A stretch of DNA of 64,000 nucleotides, taken from assembly GCA_018268465.1 (NCBI GenBank), contig JAFDWN010000015.1:128889-192888 (forward strand). The letters are read 5' to 3'. The notes beneath the pieces are model-generated. The model was given only the letters and a program-made list of their open reading frames with translations, made no database searches and was not told the DNA's origin. Source of the stretch: Actinomycetota bacterium (GTDB lineage Bacteria > Actinomycetota > Actinomycetes > Mycobacteriales > Mycobacteriaceae). This document shows, piece by piece, positions 14,271 through 26,464 of this stretch. Position 1 is the first letter of the stretch. Each line of letters opens with the position of its first letter. The position numbers and the translations under genes were made by a program.

Positions 14271-16250
14271 ATGCGGAACGTGCCCTCCACCCGAGCGGCG
14301 ACGGCTTTGCTGGCAGGTCTGGCGCTCGTGCTGGCCGGATGCGGGGGCAGCCAGCCGGCACCGCAAACGCGCGCCGCGGTGCCCTGCGAGATCGTCTCCA
14401 ACGGCACCCCGACACCCAAGACGCCGACCGCGCCGGTCACTCCGACCTCACGTGACCTGGCCACCGGCCCCGAATTGGCCACGGGCTACCGCAAGGACAT
14501 GACCGCCGTGCACACCGCCGGCTACGCCGTGGCGACCGCGAACCCGCTGTCCACCCAGGCGGCGTGCCGCGTGCTGCGCGACGGGGGCACGGCCGCCGAC
14601 GCCCTGGTGACTGCGCAGGCGGTGCTCGGCCTGGTCGAGCCACAGTCCTCCGGGATCGGCGGCGGCGGCTTCCTGCTCTACTACGACGCCGGATCGGGCA
14701 CCGTGCAGGCCTACGACGGTCGGGAGATCGCCCCCGCCGCGGCCACCGAGAACTACCTGCGCTGGGTGAGCGACACCGATCGCACCGCGCCGAAACCCGA
14801 CGCGCGCGCATCCGGCCGGTCCATCGGGGTGCCCGGCATCGTGGCGATGCTGGCCGAGGTGCACGACGAACACGGCACGACGCCGTGGGGCGAGTTGCTG
14901 CAACCGGCGGTGCGGATGGCCGACGACGGTTTCGACGTCAGCCCGCGGCTGGCCGACGCGATCTCCGACGCCGCACCCCAGCTGGCGCGCGACCCGGCGG
15001 CCGCCGAGTACTTCCTGCGGCAGGACGGCACACCCAAGCCGGTGGGCACCCGGATGACCAACCCCGCGTACTCGAAGACGTTGGGCGCCATCGCCACCGA
15101 CGGTGCGCAAGCCTTCTACACCGGCGAGATCGCCGCCAGCATCGTGACCGCGGCCGCCGACACCACGGGCGGGCGCACCCCGAGCCTGATGACGCTGGCG
15201 GACCTCGCGGGCTATACCGCCAAGAAGCGCGACGCGCTGTGCGCGGAGTACCGGGGCCGCGACATCTGCGGTATGCCTCCCCCGTCGTCCGGCGGCATTG
15301 CCGTGGCGGCGACCCTTGGCATCCTCGAACACTTCCCGATGGCCGACCACAAACCCTCCGACATCGACCTCAACGGAGGCAGGCCCGCGGTGATGGGTGT
15401 GCACCTGATCTCCGAGGCCGAACGGCTGGCCTACGCCGACCGGGACAAGTACGTCGCGGACACCGACTTCGTGCCGCTGCCCGGCAACAGCCCCGACACC
15501 CTGCTCAACGGTGCGTACCTCGCATCCAGGGCAGCGCTGATCTCCGAACAGCGCACCATGGGAACGGCCAAACCCGGCGAGTTCGGGGCCGCGCCGACGG
15601 CCGCAGTGCCGACACCCGAACACGGCACCAGCCAGATCAGCATCGTCGACGCGCAAGGCAACGCCGCCTCACTCACCACCACCGTCGAGTCGGCGTTCGG
15701 GTCGTTCCACATGGTCGACGGCTTCATCCTCAACAATCAGCTCACCGACTTCTCCGCCGAGCCCGCCGCACCCGACGGCACCCCGGTGGCCAACCGCATC
15801 CAGCCGGGTAAACGGCCGCGCAGCACCATGGCGCCGACGCTGGTGTTCGACGCGCCCGCCGCGGGCGTGCCTGGATCCCTGGGGCCGCTCTACGCGGTGC
15901 TGGGTTCCCCCGGCGGGTCGGTGATCATCCAGTTCGTCGTGAAAACCCTTGTCGGCATGATCGATTGGAGCCTGAACCCCCAGCAGGCGGTGTCCATGGT
16001 GGATTTCGGCGCGGCGAACACACCGAAGACCAACGTGGGCGGCGAGCACCCCGTGATCGACACCACCGACAACGGCGACCACGACCCGCTGGTGCTGGGG
16101 CTGCGGGCGCTGGGCCACCAGGTCGACCTCGCCGACCAATCCAGCGGCCTGTCGGCGATCGTTCGCGACCCGGGATCGGGGTGGGTCGGCGGGGCGGATC
16201 CGCGCCGCGAGGGACTGGTCATGGGCGACTTCACGAGCGCCGGCGGATGA
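14271..16250 (+). CDS. ggt: Gamma-glutamyltransferase lipoprotein
   Basis: A 659-residue secreted gamma-glutamyltranspeptidase, which cleaves gamma-glutamyl bonds such as that of glutathione. The N-terminus is a signal peptide ending in the lipobox LVLAGC, so the protein is expected to be anchored outside the membrane, followed by a Pro/Thr-rich linker. Autoprocessing should occur before the threonine of PEHGTSQ (about residue 453), the nucleophile of the small subunit. The segments [12 protein letters not shown] and MAPTLVF are family signatures. The start at 14271 fits the leaderless promoter; an ATG at 14253 would add six residues. The next gene follows after 21 bases. Confidence 0.92.
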   Translation: MRNVPSTRAATALLAGLALVLAGCGGSQPAPQTRAAVPCEIVSNGTPTPKTPTAPVTPTSRDLATGPELATGYRKDMTAVHTAGYAVATANPLSTQAACRVLRDGGTAADALVTAQAVLGLVEPQSSGIGGGGFLLYYDAGSGTVQAYDGREIAPAAATENYLRWVSDTDRTAPKPDARASGRSIGVPGIVAMLAEVHDEHGTTPWGELLQPAVRMADDGFDVSPRLADAISDAAPQLARDPAAAEYFLRQDGTPKPVGTRMTNPAYSKTLGAIATDGAQAFYTGEIAASIVTAAADTTGGRTPSLMTLADLAGYTAKKRDALCAEYRGRDICGMPPPSSGGIAVAATLGILEHFPMADHKPSDIDLNGGRPAVMGVHLISEAERLAYADRDKYVADTDFVPLPGNSPDTLLNGAYLASRAALISEQRTMGTAKPGEFGAAPTAAVPTPEHGTSQISIVDAQGNAASLTTTVESAFGSFHMVDGFILNNQLTDFSAEPAAPDGTPVANRIQPGKRPRSTMAPTLVFDAPAAGVPGSLGPLYAVLGSPGGSVIIQFVVKTLVGMIDWSLNPQQAVSMVDFGAANTPKTNVGGEHPVIDTTDNGDHDPLVLGLRALGHQVDLADQSSGLSAIVRDPGSGWVGGADPRREGLVMGDFTSAGG

Positions 16251-16271
16251 CATGACGGGCAGTGGGACGAC

Positions 16272-16763
16272 GTGGCCGAGTCACGAGCCGAATCGCTGAA
16301 CCGGGCACGGGTGGACCGGCTCGCCGAATCCGACTGGCGGCTGTTCGCCGTCGTGCGGCTGCGCGCGTTGTGCGACGCGCTGGGTGTCGACGACCCGCAG
16401 TACCGGCAGGAGGCGTCGTTCACCGCGGCGCAGTGGCGACGGCGGCTGCGGGAGCATGCGCAGTTCGTGGCTATCGTCGACGAGCGGCCGGTCGGGCTGA
16501 TCGGCGCCCAGCAGGAGAGCACCCAGCGCGTGTATCTGTATTCGCTGTGGCTGGATCCGGCCGCGCGGGGATTGGGTTTGGCGCGCGCACTGGTCGGCGC
16601 GGCGTTGGCGTGGGCCCGCACCCGCCAGGCGCATACCGTGACGCTGCGGGTGGCGACGGACAATGCGGTGGCGCGCGGTGTCTACGAGGGTATGGGGTTC
16701 GCCGTCGCGGTCGGCGACACCGCCGCGCCGCCTGGCGAACTGACGATGACGCGCAGCGTGTGA
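16272..16763 (+). CDS. GNAT-family N-acetyltransferase
   Basis: A 163-residue acetyltransferase of the GNAT fold. The beta-strand pair VYLYSLWLDPAARGLGLARALV carries the acetyl-CoA binding loop (R/Q-x-x-G-x-G/A type, here ARGLGLA), and RVATDNAVARGVYEGMGF is the usual C-terminal motif. It starts with GTG 21 bases after ggt and probably shares its transcript. The substrate is unknown. Confidence 0.88.
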   Translation: MAESRAESLNRARVDRLAESDWRLFAVVRLRALCDALGVDDPQYRQEASFTAAQWRRRLREHAQFVAIVDERPVGLIGAQQESTQRVYLYSLWLDPAARGLGLARALVGAALAWARTRQAHTVTLRVATDNAVARGVYEGMGFAVAVGDTAAPPGELTMTRSV

Positions 16764-16776
16764 ATCACGGCGCCCG

Positions 16777-19056
<2,280 letters not shown>

Positions 19057-19129
19057 CTACGCCACCTTTACCGGTCCCGCCGCGGAACCCTCGTCACTGC
19101 AACCAGTATGAACCACCGAGTGCCTGCGA

Positions 19130-19729
19130 TTATTGCCCCTGGTGACCGAGCAGCCGTTCGACATACTTGGCGATGATGTCGACCTCCAGGTTGACGTGCG
19201 CGCCGACCTCGGCCGCGCCCAGCGTGGTGAGGTCCAGCGTCGTCGGGATCAGCGACACCTCGAACCAGTCCAGACCGACACCCGAAACCGTCAGCGACAC
19301 CCCGTCGACGGTGATCGACCCCTTTTCCACGACGTACCGGGCCAACGCGGTGGGCAGCGCGATCCGCACCACTTCCCAGTGCTCCGACGACGTCCGGGCG
19401 ATCACGTGCCCGACACCGTCGACGTGGCCCTGGACGATGTGCCCGCCCAGCCGGCTGTTCAGCGCCGCCGCCCGTTCGAGGTTGACCCGGCTGCCCACGC
19501 CGACGGCACCCAGGCTCGACCTCTGCAGCGTTTCGCCCATCACGTCGGCACTGAACGCCCCGTCGGGCAACACCTCCACGACGGTCAGGCAGACACCGTT
19601 CACCGCGATGGAGTCGCCGTGTCCGGCGTCGGAGGTGACGACGGGCCCGCGGATGACCAACCGGGCGGCGTCGGTGAGGTCCTGCTTGCCGACGACTTCG
19701 CCCAACTCTTCGACGATTCCGGTGAACAC
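19130..19729 (-). CDS. ribE: Riboflavin synthase
   Basis: A 199-residue riboflavin synthase alpha chain, which dismutates two lumazines into riboflavin. It begins with the invariant FTGIVEELG and consists of two similar lumazine-binding halves (SIAVNGVCLTV and SITVDGVSLTV), the usual internal repeat. The GTG at 19729 is chosen over a TTG 47 codons upstream because FTGIVEE is the universal N-terminus and a TAGCCT -10 box lies seven bases before it. It diverges from lprG. Confidence 0.96.
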   Translation of the reverse strand: MFTGIVEELGEVVGKQDLTDAARLVIRGPVVTSDAGHGDSIAVNGVCLTVVEVLPDGAFSADVMGETLQRSSLGAVGVGSRVNLERAAALNSRLGGHIVQGHVDGVGHVIARTSSEHWEVVRIALPTALARYVVEKGSITVDGVSLTVSGVGLDWFEVSLIPTTLDLTTLGAAEVGAHVNLEVDIIAKYVERLLGHQGQ

Positions 19730-19736
19730 AGCGACC

Positions 19737-19742
19737 AGGCTA
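19737..19742 (-). promoter_or_regulatory. -10 box for leaderless ribE
   Basis: TAGCCT on the minus strand is seven bases from the ribE GTG with no ribosome site between. The short distance leaves no room for an FMN riboswitch. Confidence 0.55.
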
Positions 19743-19942
19743 GGCGGCGCGCCGGTCCACCCGACACACCAGTCGCCCCGCACCGGCCCGCGCCCTCCAC
19801 TGTCGCCCGGACACGCCGTCGGCGCAGCGGTGGGGCAGCGGCCGCGTGTCCACCCCGCGCCGGATGCCAAAAGCCCAGTTCAGAGGCGATAAACCCGAGT
19901 TCGCCGGATGCCGGCCGGGCGGGCGCATGCAGGCGAACCCTC

Positions 19943-19948
19943 TACGAT
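19943..19948 (+). promoter_or_regulatory. -10 box for leaderless lprG
   Basis: TACGAT is followed after six bases by the lprG ATG at 19955, with no ribosome site. It should drive the lprG-P55 pair. Confidence 0.55.
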
Positions 19949-19954
19949 GCACTC

Positions 19955-20686
19955 ATGCAGAAGCGCCCCCGCATGGCTGTTCGGTCCCGCTTGTCCGTCC
20001 GGCCCCTGCTCGCCGCAGCATTCGCCGCCGCAGTTCTCGTCGCCGGGTGCTCGTCGGGGTCCGACACGTCCAGCGAACCGCTGCCCGATGCCGCGACACT
20101 GCTGCAGCAGTCCGGCGACACCACCCGAAACCTGAGCAGCGTGCACCTCGTCCTCACCGTGCAGGGCGAGATCAAGGAACTGCCGATCGAATCCCTCGAG
20201 GGTGACCTGACCTCCACCCCCGCGGTCGCCGCACAGGGCAAGGCCAACATCATCTTCCTCGGCCAGCGCCTGGAGGGGGTCGAGTTCGTCGTCACCGACG
20301 GCACCCTCTACGGCGCCATCACCTCCGGAGGCAACTTCCAGGACTTCGGGCCGGCCTCCGACATCTACGACGTGTCGGCCATCCTCAACCCGGAAGTCGG
20401 CCTGGCGAACGTCCTGGCCAGCTTCTCCGACGCCAAGGCCGACGGCCGGGAGAGCATCAACGGCGTGGACACCGTCCGGGTGACCGGAAACGTCACCGCC
20501 GACGCCGTCAACAAGATCGCGCCGCAGATCGGCGCCACGGGCCCCGTCGCTGGCACCGCGTGGATCCGCGAGGACGGTGACCACGAACTCGTGCAGGCCA
20601 AGCTGGAACCCACTCCCGGCAACAGCGTGACGATGACGCTGTCGGACTGGGATAAGCCCGTCACCGTCACCAAACCCGCGGTCTGA
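19955..20686 (+). CDS. lprG: LprG lipid-carrier lipoprotein
   Basis: A 243-residue lipoprotein orthologous to Rv1411c. The signal sequence ends in the lipobox VLVAGC, and the rest is the LppX/LprAFG fold, whose hydrophobic pocket carries triacylated lipids such as lipoarabinomannan precursors and triacylglycerol toward the outer membrane. The gene's TGA overlaps the ATG of the next gene (TGATG), and the pair with the P55 transporter is conserved across mycobacteria, where both are needed together for lipid export and drug tolerance. Confidence 0.94.
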   Translation: MQKRPRMAVRSRLSVRPLLAAAFAAAVLVAGCSSGSDTSSEPLPDAATLLQQSGDTTRNLSSVHLVLTVQGEIKELPIESLEGDLTSTPAVAAQGKANIIFLGQRLEGVEFVVTDGTLYGAITSGGNFQDFGPASDIYDVSAILNPEVGLANVLASFSDAKADGRESINGVDTVRVTGNVTADAVNKIAPQIGATGPVAGTAWIREDGDHELVQAKLEPTPGNSVTMTLSDWDKPVTVTKPAV

Positions 20687-22245
20687 TGCCACCGTCTGAC
20701 GGCGTGACGCAACCGGCGTCCTCCAACCGGCGCATCGCGATCACCGCGGGCAGCCTCGCGGTGCTGCTGGGCGCCCTCGACACCTACGTCGTGGTGACGA
20801 TCATGACGGACATCATGCGCGACGTCGGGATCGCCCTGAACAAGATCCAGCAGGTCACCCCGATCGTCACCGGCTACCTGCTCGGCTACATCGCCGCGAT
20901 GCCCCTGCTGGGACGCGCGTCGGACCGGTTCGGCCGCAAACTGCTCCTGCAGGTCAGCCTGGCCGGGTTCGCACTGGGGTCGGTCGTCACCGCACTGTCC
21001 AACGACCTCACCATGCTGGTCGTCGGCCGGGTGATCCAGGGCGCCGCCAGTGGGGCCCTGCTGCCGGTGACGCTGGCGCTGGCCGCCGACCTCTGGTCGG
21101 CGCGCAACCGTGCCTCGGTGCTCGGCGGCATCGGCGCCGCGCAGGAACTCGGCAGTGTCCTGGGACCGCTCTACGGCATCGCCGTGGTGTGGCTGCTCAA
21201 CACGTGGCGTGACGTGTTCTGGATCAACGTGCCATTGGCTGCGGTCGCGATGGTGATGATCCACTTCAGCCTCCCCGCACGCCGGAAGGACCATCCGCCC
21301 GAGAAGATCGACGTGGTCGGCGGGGTGCTGTTGGCCATCGCGCTGGGACTGGCGGTCGTCGGCCTCTACAACCCCGAACCCGACGGCAAGCAGGTACTGC
21401 CCAGCTGGGGTCTGCCCGTGCTGGCCGGTGCGCTGGCCGCGGGAATCGCGTTCTTCGTCTGGGAACGCTTCGCCACCACCCGGCTCATCGATCCGGCCGG
21501 CGTGCGGTTCCGGCCGTTCCTCGCCGCGCTGGGAGCCTCGCTGTGCGCCGGTTCCGCACTGATGGTGACGCTGGTCAACGTCGAGCTGTTCGGTCAGGGC
21601 GTACTCGGCCTCGACCGCAATCAAGCCGCCGGCCTGCTGGTGCGGTTCCTCATCGCCCTGCCGATCGGCGCGCTCCTCGGCGGCTGGCTTGCGACACGGA
21701 TCGGCGACCGCATCGTGGCATTCGCCGGGCTGCTCATCGCCGCCGGCGGATTCTGGCTCATCTCCAAGTGGCCGGTCGACCTGATGGCCGCACGTCACGC
21801 GCTCGGCCCGATCAGCCTGCCCGCGCTGGACACCGACCTGGCCATCGCCGGCCTCGGACTCGGCCTGGTGATCGGCCCACTCACCTCGGCGACGCTGCGG
21901 GTGGTGCCGTCGGCCCAGCACGGCATCGCCTCGGCCGCGGTGGTCGTGGCCAGGATGATCGGCATGCTCGTCGGCATCGCGGCGCTCAGCGCCTGGGGCC
22001 TCTACCGCTTCAACCAGCATCTGCAGAGCCTGCCCGCCGGCCCGGGCGGCAACACCCTGGCCGAACGACTCGCCGCCGAAGCCGCCCGTTACCGGGAGGC
22101 CTACGTCATGCAGTACGGCGAGATCTTCGCCATCACCGCCGTCGTATGCGTCGTCGGCGCGCTACTCGGACTGCTGATCAGCGGCAAACACGAGCACGCC
22201 GAGGATCCCGAACCGCAGACCGAGGTGATCGGCCTTCAGCGGTAG
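20686..22245 (+). CDS. p55: P55 MFS transporter, partner of LprG
   Basis: A 519-residue major facilitator of the drug:proton antiporter type with many hydrophobic helices over its whole length. The motif [12 protein letters not shown] between helices 2 and 3 is the MFS motif A, and [12 protein letters not shown] is motif C-like. It is the Rv1410c orthologue that acts with LprG in lipid and drug export. Its ATG overlaps the lprG stop by one base. The C-terminus is a hydrophilic acidic tail. Confidence 0.94.
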   Translation: MPPSDGVTQPASSNRRIAITAGSLAVLLGALDTYVVVTIMTDIMRDVGIALNKIQQVTPIVTGYLLGYIAAMPLLGRASDRFGRKLLLQVSLAGFALGSVVTALSNDLTMLVVGRVIQGAASGALLPVTLALAADLWSARNRASVLGGIGAAQELGSVLGPLYGIAVVWLLNTWRDVFWINVPLAAVAMVMIHFSLPARRKDHPPEKIDVVGGVLLAIALGLAVVGLYNPEPDGKQVLPSWGLPVLAGALAAGIAFFVWERFATTRLIDPAGVRFRPFLAALGASLCAGSALMVTLVNVELFGQGVLGLDRNQAAGLLVRFLIALPIGALLGGWLATRIGDRIVAFAGLLIAAGGFWLISKWPVDLMAARHALGPISLPALDTDLAIAGLGLGLVIGPLTSATLRVVPSAQHGIASAAVVVARMIGMLVGIAALSAWGLYRFNQHLQSLPAGPGGNTLAERLAAEAARYREAYVMQYGEIFAITAVVCVVGALLGLLISGKHEHAEDPEPQTEVIGLQR

Positions 22246-22262
22246 CCGCCCGTGCGGCCGGG

Positions 22263-22418
22263 TCAGCAGCGTTCGATTCCCGGCCGCAGCAACGTCCGCC
22301 CGTGGCGAACATCGCCACGCTTGCCGGGCAACAGGGTGCGCAGCGGGTTGCAGACCAGGGATCTGACGGACTTCGAGGTCACCAGCGTGTTGCCGAGCCA
22401 ATCCTGCAATGCGGTCAC
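22263..22418 (-). CDS. Possible small basic protein, 51 residues
   Basis: A short frame starting with GTG at 22418 and preceded by AAAGGA nine bases upstream. The product is basic (many Arg and Lys, with PLRTLLPGKRGDVRHGR) and has two cysteines, one being the last residue. It sits alone between the convergent P55 gene and the divergent DJ-1/PfpI gene, in a stretch otherwise without genes. No family is recognised. The ribosome site and the compact frame support it, but the length is too short for certainty. Confidence 0.4.
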   Translation of the reverse strand: MTALQDWLGNTLVTSKSVRSLVCNPLRTLLPGKRGDVRHGRTLLRPGIERC

Positions 22419-22569
22419 GCTTGTCTGTCCTTTGCTGAGGTACACAGGGTGCGCAGCTCGACGGTGAAAGCGCTTTAGGACAAGTGTACCGATGTACGCC
22501 TGTCGATTGCCCCGGCGACACCCGGGGTATCCCCTGCGGACACGATCCGAAACCGAAGGGAGTTCACCG
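22419..22569. other. Intergenic region before the DJ-1/PfpI gene
   Basis: It holds the perfect palindrome AAAGCGCTTT (22467-22476) and a GGGGTATCCCC palindrome near 22526-22536, both possible operators, between a small minus-strand frame and the plus-strand PfpI gene. No RNA gene is visible. Confidence 0.3.
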
Positions 22570-23136
22570 ATGGCCGGCACGCGGGCGACGTTGGACGGTA
22601 AGAAAATCGCGTTCCTGGTAGCGCCGGAAGGTGTCGAACAGGTCGAGTTGACAGAACCGTGGCGGGCCGTGCGCGATGCCGGCGGCACACCCGAGCTGGT
22701 GTCCACCGAGGTCGGCAAGATCCAGGCGTTCCATCATCTGACGCCGGCGGACACGTTCGACGCCGAGAAGGCGACGGCGCAGGTGAACGCGTCGGCCTAC
22801 GACGCGCTGGTGTTGCCCGGCGGGGTGGCCAATCCCGATTTCCTGCGCACCGACGAATCGGCGATCGCCTTCGTCAAGGGCTTCTTCGACGACGGCAAGC
22901 CGGTGGCCGCGATCTGCCATGCGCCCTGGGCGCTCATCGAGGCCGGCGTCGTCGATGGCCGCACCATGACGTCGTGGCCCAGTCTGAGAACCGACCTGCG
23001 CAACGCGGGAGCTCAGTGGGTCGACGACGAGGTGGTCGAATGTTCGCATGGGCCCAACACTTTGGTGTCGAGCCGCAAACCCGACGATCTGCCCGCCTTC
23101 TGCACCACCCTCGTCGGCGCGTTCGCGCGCGCCTAA
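22570..23136 (+). CDS. DJ-1/PfpI family protein
   Basis: A 188-residue protein of the PfpI subgroup of the DJ-1 superfamily, members of which act as deglycases, proteases or stress proteins. The nucleophile elbow is AICHAPW, with the cysteine followed by histidine, and the glutamate of APEGVEQVEL is the usual second active-site residue. GGVANPD and SWPSLRTDLRNAGA are family signatures. AAGGGAG precedes the ATG. It is convergent with ribD and separated from it by a strong hairpin. It interrupts the block otherwise syntenic with M. tuberculosis. Confidence 0.9.
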   Translation: MAGTRATLDGKKIAFLVAPEGVEQVELTEPWRAVRDAGGTPELVSTEVGKIQAFHHLTPADTFDAEKATAQVNASAYDALVLPGGVANPDFLRTDESAIAFVKGFFDDGKPVAAICHAPWALIEAGVVDGRTMTSWPSLRTDLRNAGAQWVDDEVVECSHGPNTLVSSRKPDDLPAFCTTLVGAFARA

Positions 23137-23160
23137 CCCACTAGGAGTCGATCGCCGAGT

Positions 23161-23209
23161 GTGGAGCTGGTGTACGCCATCGGGGGACATTGGCGTACAC
23201 CGGCCCCAC
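23161..23209. terminator. Hairpin terminator between pfpI-like gene and ribD
   Basis: A 19-bp stem (23161-23179 with 23191-23209; one mismatch and one G-U pair on the plus strand) has an 11-nt loop. It lies exactly between two convergent genes and can serve both strands. Confidence 0.7.
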
Positions 23210-23220
23210 AGTCGGCATTC

Positions 23221-24258
23221 TCAGCGGCCTTCGACACCTGGGACGAGACTCAGCCGCACGTCGGGGCCCACCGCGGTGACGCCGTCGAACCGCCACCGCT
23301 GAGCCTGCGCGATGGTGAGCACGCCGACGTCGTCGACCGCGGTGACGGGGCCGCCCAACAGTATCGGCGCGACATAGGCCAGAATCCGATCGATGACGCC
23401 GGCGCGCAGGAACGCACCGGCCAGCGTCGGCCCGCCCTCGAGGAACACGTCGGTGCGATCCGACAGCGCCCTCAGCACCTCGCGCGGATCGTGGGTGCGA
23501 ATCACCATCGTCCGCGAATCGTCGTTCATCACTCGCGCGTCGGCCGAAACCTCACGTTCGCCGACGACCACACGCAACGGCTGGCGTTCGGCGAGGCTGC
23601 CGTCGGGGCGACGCGCGGTGAGCGTCGGGTCGTCGGCGAACACGGTGCCCGTACCGACCACGATCGCGTCCGCGGCGGCACGGTGCCGATGCACGTCGGC
23701 ACGGGCGGCCACACCGGTGATCCACTGGCTGCTGCCGTCCGCGGCCGCGCTGCGCCCGTCGATACTGGTGGCGAATTTCCATGTGACATGCGGTAATCCG
23801 GTACGGGTCTTATGCAGCCATTCCCGCAGCGGACCACCCGCCACCTCCTCAGCGAGGACACCGCCGACCACCTCCACCCCCTGGGCGGCGAGCCGGGACG
23901 CTCCCCCGGCCGCGACGGGATTCGGGTCGGCGACGGCGTAAACGACGGTGGAAACACCCGCCGCGATCAGAGCATCCACGCAGGGCGGCGTTCTGCCGTG
24001 ATGATTGCACGGTTCCAGGGTCACCACCGCCGTACCGCCGGCCGCCCGGCCCGCGGCCGCGCGCAGCGCCACGACCTCCCCGTGCGGCCCGCCCGCGGGC
24101 TGGGTTGCGCCCGTCGCGACCACCCGCCCGTAGGCGTCCAGGATCACCGCTCCCACAGGCGGATTGGGATACGTGCCGCCTTTGACTCGGTCGGCCTGCT
24201 CGATGGCCAGCCGCATCGCGACGGCGGGGCCGACGGCCGCATCCGCGGACACGGTCAC
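23221..24258 (-). CDS. ribD: Bifunctional diaminohydroxyphosphoribosylaminopyrimidine deaminase / uracil reductase
   Basis: A 345-residue RibD (RibG, Rv1409) performing deamination and then reduction in riboflavin synthesis. The N-terminal deaminase has the zinc signature PHGEVVAL...[11 protein letters not shown]. The C-terminal RibD_C reductase has [11 protein letters not shown] and the NADPH-binding [13 protein letters not shown]. It overlaps rpe by 4 bp, so the two are cotranscribed with rpe first. The product feeds RibH, encoded 6 kb away. Confidence 0.95.
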   Translation of the reverse strand: MTVSADAAVGPAVAMRLAIEQADRVKGGTYPNPPVGAVILDAYGRVVATGATQPAGGPHGEVVALRAAAGRAAGGTAVVTLEPCNHHGRTPPCVDALIAAGVSTVVYAVADPNPVAAGGASRLAAQGVEVVGGVLAEEVAGGPLREWLHKTRTGLPHVTWKFATSIDGRSAAADGSSQWITGVAARADVHRHRAAADAIVVGTGTVFADDPTLTARRPDGSLAERQPLRVVVGEREVSADARVMNDDSRTMVIRTHDPREVLRALSDRTDVFLEGGPTLAGAFLRAGVIDRILAYVAPILLGGPVTAVDDVGVLTIAQAQRWRFDGVTAVGPDVRLSLVPGVEGR

Positions 24259-24932
24259 AGGGTGAGATGTGCCGACGCGTCGGCGGCACGTCGCCGCAGC
24301 GACTCCACCGCCGCGGCCGGATCTCCCGCACTGTAGACCGCCGAACCGGCGACGAAGCAGTCCACTCCGGCCTCGGCCGCCGCGGCGATGGTGTCCTCGT
24401 TGATGCCGCCGTCGATCTCCACGACGATGGTCAGCTCACCCGCATCGACCAGCCGGCGCGCCGTGGCGACCTTGGCAAGCACCTCGGGGATGAAGTTCTG
24501 GCCGCCGAATCCCGGTTCGACCGACATGACCAGCAGGGTGTCGAATTCGCGCAGGATCTCGAGATAGGGCTCCAGCGGAGTTCCGGGCTTGACGCTCAGC
24601 CCCGCCTTCGCACCCGCGGCGCGGATGTCACGCGCCACCCCGACCGGATTGTCGGTCGCCTCGGCGTGGAAGGTCACGTTGTACGCGCCGGCTTCGGCAT
24701 AGGGCGGGGCCCACCGATCCGGGTCGTCGATCATCAGGTGGCAGTCCATCGGGATGTTGGTCACTTTCAGCAGCGACTCGACAACCGGCAGGCCCAGGGT
24801 CAGGTTCGGCACGAAGTGGTTGTCCATCACGTCGACGTGCAGCCAGTCGGCGCCGGTCACGGCGGCCACCTCGTCGGCAAGGCGGGCGAAGTCGGCGGCC
24901 AGGATCGACGGCGCGATCAGCGGTTCTGCCAT
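24255..24932 (-). CDS. rpe: Ribulose-phosphate 3-epimerase
   Basis: A 225-residue TIM-barrel epimerase that interconverts ribulose-5-phosphate and xylulose-5-phosphate. It carries [26 protein letters not shown] and the phosphate-binding region [10 protein letters not shown], all characteristic. Supply of ribulose-5-phosphate fits coupling to ribD, since RibB uses this sugar for riboflavin. The ATG is preceded by TAGGGT with six bases between, a leaderless arrangement. Confidence 0.96.
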   Translation of the reverse strand: MAEPLIAPSILAADFARLADEVAAVTGADWLHVDVMDNHFVPNLTLGLPVVESLLKVTNIPMDCHLMIDDPDRWAPPYAEAGAYNVTFHAEATDNPVGVARDIRAAGAKAGLSVKPGTPLEPYLEILREFDTLLVMSVEPGFGGQNFIPEVLAKVATARRLVDAGELTIVVEIDGGINEDTIAAAAEAGVDCFVAGSAVYSAGDPAAAVESLRRRAADASAHLTL

Positions 24933-24938
24933 GGGCTT

Positions 24939-24944
24939 ACCCTA
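24939..24944 (-). promoter_or_regulatory. -10 box for leaderless rpe
   Basis: TAGGGT on the minus strand is six bases before the rpe ATG. It gives the rpe-ribD pair a promoter separate from rsmB, whose stop is about 100 bases upstream beyond the tandem repeats. Confidence 0.5.
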
Positions 24945-24974
24945 TCGCCACCGATCGGCCCACCCCGAAAGCGG

Positions 24975-25074
24975 CCTCAGCCCACTCGCCGCAGGGCGTC
25001 CTCAGCCCACTCGCCGCAGGGCGTCCTCAGCCCATTCGCCGCAGGGCGGCCTCAGCCCACTCGCCGCAGGGCGG
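24975..25074. repeat. Four tandem copies of a 25-bp unit at the rsmB 3' end
   Basis: Units run 24975-24999, 25000-25024, 25025-25049 and 25050-25074 and differ only by a C/T change in unit 3 and a T/G change at the unit end. The fourth unit codes for the last residues and stop of rsmB (ALRRVG, then TGA); the others are duplicates lying downstream of the stop. Unit number is likely to vary between strains, as in mycobacterial VNTR loci. Confidence 0.9.
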
Positions 25075-26464
25075 CGGCGAACATCGCGTCGGTGCCCTGC
25101 CGGTGCGGCCACAGCTGAACATGGGGTCCCGGTCCGAGATCGTCGGCGGGTTCGAAGAACGGGCGGGTATCCAGCGCGACGACCGGATGCCGGCGCAACG
25201 CGTCGGCAACCACACCGACCGTCTCGGCCAGATGCGGCGAACACGTCGCGTAGAGCACCACCCCGCCGGGCCGGGTCAGCGTGATCGCCGACGCCAACAG
25301 CTCTCGCTGCAGTTTGGTCAGATTCGGGATGTCGGCGGGCTGGCGGCGCCACCGCGATTCCGGCCGGCGGCGCAACGCGCCCAGCCCCGTGCACGGCGCG
25401 TCGACGAGCACACGGTCGAATCCGGGCGTCAGCCCCGGGTCACGGCCGTCCACGCGCAACACCTCGACATCCAGTCCCCGGGTGTTCTGCTCGACCAGCT
25501 CCGCCCGCCGCGAGGCAGGTTCGACAGCGGTCACCCGTGCACCCCGCTCGGCGCCCACGGCCGCGAGCAGTGCGGTCTTGCCGCCGGGACCTGAACACAG
25601 ATCCAGCCAGCGACCCGCATCGTCGTCCACCGGCGCCAGGGTGAGCGCGCGGGCCACCAACTGGCTGCCCTCGTCCTGGACCAGGGCCGCACCCTCACGC
25701 ACCGGTTGTAGCGAGCCCGGGTCGCCGGCAGGCAGATACACCGCGTACGGCGAGTACCGGCCGACATCGGCGCCGAGCGTGCCGGCGAGTGCTTCGGCGG
25801 TGAGCACTCCGGGACGCGCCGCAAGGTGGACCACCGGCCGCTCGTCGTCGACCGTGAGCAAGCTGTCGAGTTCACCGGCCCTGGCCCCGAGCGCGTCGGC
25901 GAAGGCCTGCGCGATCCAGCGGGGGTGCGCGCGGGCGAACGCGAGGTGCCCGATCGGATCGGTGACGGCCGACGGCGCCAGCTCGGCCACCCACGACGCC
26001 TCATCGCGACGCGCGATGGTGCGCAGCACACCGTTGACGAAACCCGCTCTGGCCGAGTCGAACTCGATCGCCGCCTGCTCAACGGCGGTCGAGACCGCGG
26101 CATGGTGTTCCACCCTGGTGCGCAGCAGCTGATAGGCCCCGAGACGGAGCAGATCGAGCAGCACCGGGTCGATCTTGTCCGCGGCCCTACCGGCCGCACC
26201 GGCGATGATCGCATCCAGTAGACCCCGGACACGGCAGGTGCCGTAGGTCAGTTCGGTGGCGAACGCCGCGTCCAGCCCGGTGATCCCGCGTTCGCGCAGC
26301 AGGGCCGGCAACGCCAGGTTGGCGTACGCGTCGCGCTGCGACACCATCTGCAGGACGTCGAACGCCGCCCGGCGCGCCGGATCCATCGGTTTGCGCGCCA
26401 ATCGCCGCGGACGGGATTTGTCTCCGCGTCCGCGCGGTTCGTGACCGCGGATCTGCCGGTTCAT
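25052..26464 (-). CDS. rsmB: 16S rRNA (cytosine-967-C5)-methyltransferase family protein
   Basis: A 470-residue RsmB/Fmu protein (Rv1407). The N-terminal NusB-like RNA-binding domain (about 30-160) is followed by the SAM methyltransferase. Visible motifs are [14 protein letters not shown] (SAM binding), [13 protein letters not shown] with the PC motif and YATCSPH with the catalytic TCS cysteine. The basic N-terminus ([16 protein letters not shown]) suits RNA binding. It overlaps fmt by 4 bp (ATGA). Its C-terminus is encoded by the last copy of a 25-bp tandem repeat. Confidence 0.94.
   Translation of the reverse strand: MNRQIRGHEPRGRGDKSRPRRLARKPMDPARRAAFDVLQMVSQRDAYANLALPALLRERGITGLDAAFATELTYGTCRVRGLLDAIIAGAAGRAADKIDPVLLDLLRLGAYQLLRTRVEHHAAVSTAVEQAAIEFDSARAGFVNGVLRTIARRDEASWVAELAPSAVTDPIGHLAFARAHPRWIAQAFADALGARAGELDSLLTVDDERPVVHLAARPGVLTAEALAGTLGADVGRYSPYAVYLPAGDPGSLQPVREGAALVQDEGSQLVARALTLAPVDDDAGRWLDLCSGPGGKTALLAAVGAERGARVTAVEPASRRAELVEQNTRGLDVEVLRVDGRDPGLTPGFDRVLVDAPCTGLGALRRRPESRWRRQPADIPNLTKLQRELLASAITLTRPGGVVLYATCSPHLAETVGVVADALRRHPVVALDTRPFFEPADDLGPGPHVQLWPHRQGTDAMFAAALRRVG

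Noticed and set aside
19730-19954. Possible FMN riboswitch before riboflavin genes
   Set aside because: ribE has a -10 box seven bases from its GTG, leaving no leader, and no conserved RFN segments are seen there or before ribBA.
22255-22290. A GTTCGATTCCC stretch looking like a tRNA T-loop
   Set aside because: The flanking bases do not pair into a T-stem or acceptor stem and no D or anticodon arm is found; the bases are the 3' end of the small minus-strand frame.
24975-25074. CRISPR-like array
   Set aside because: The 25-bp units are directly adjacent with no spacers, and no cas genes are present; it is a plain tandem repeat.
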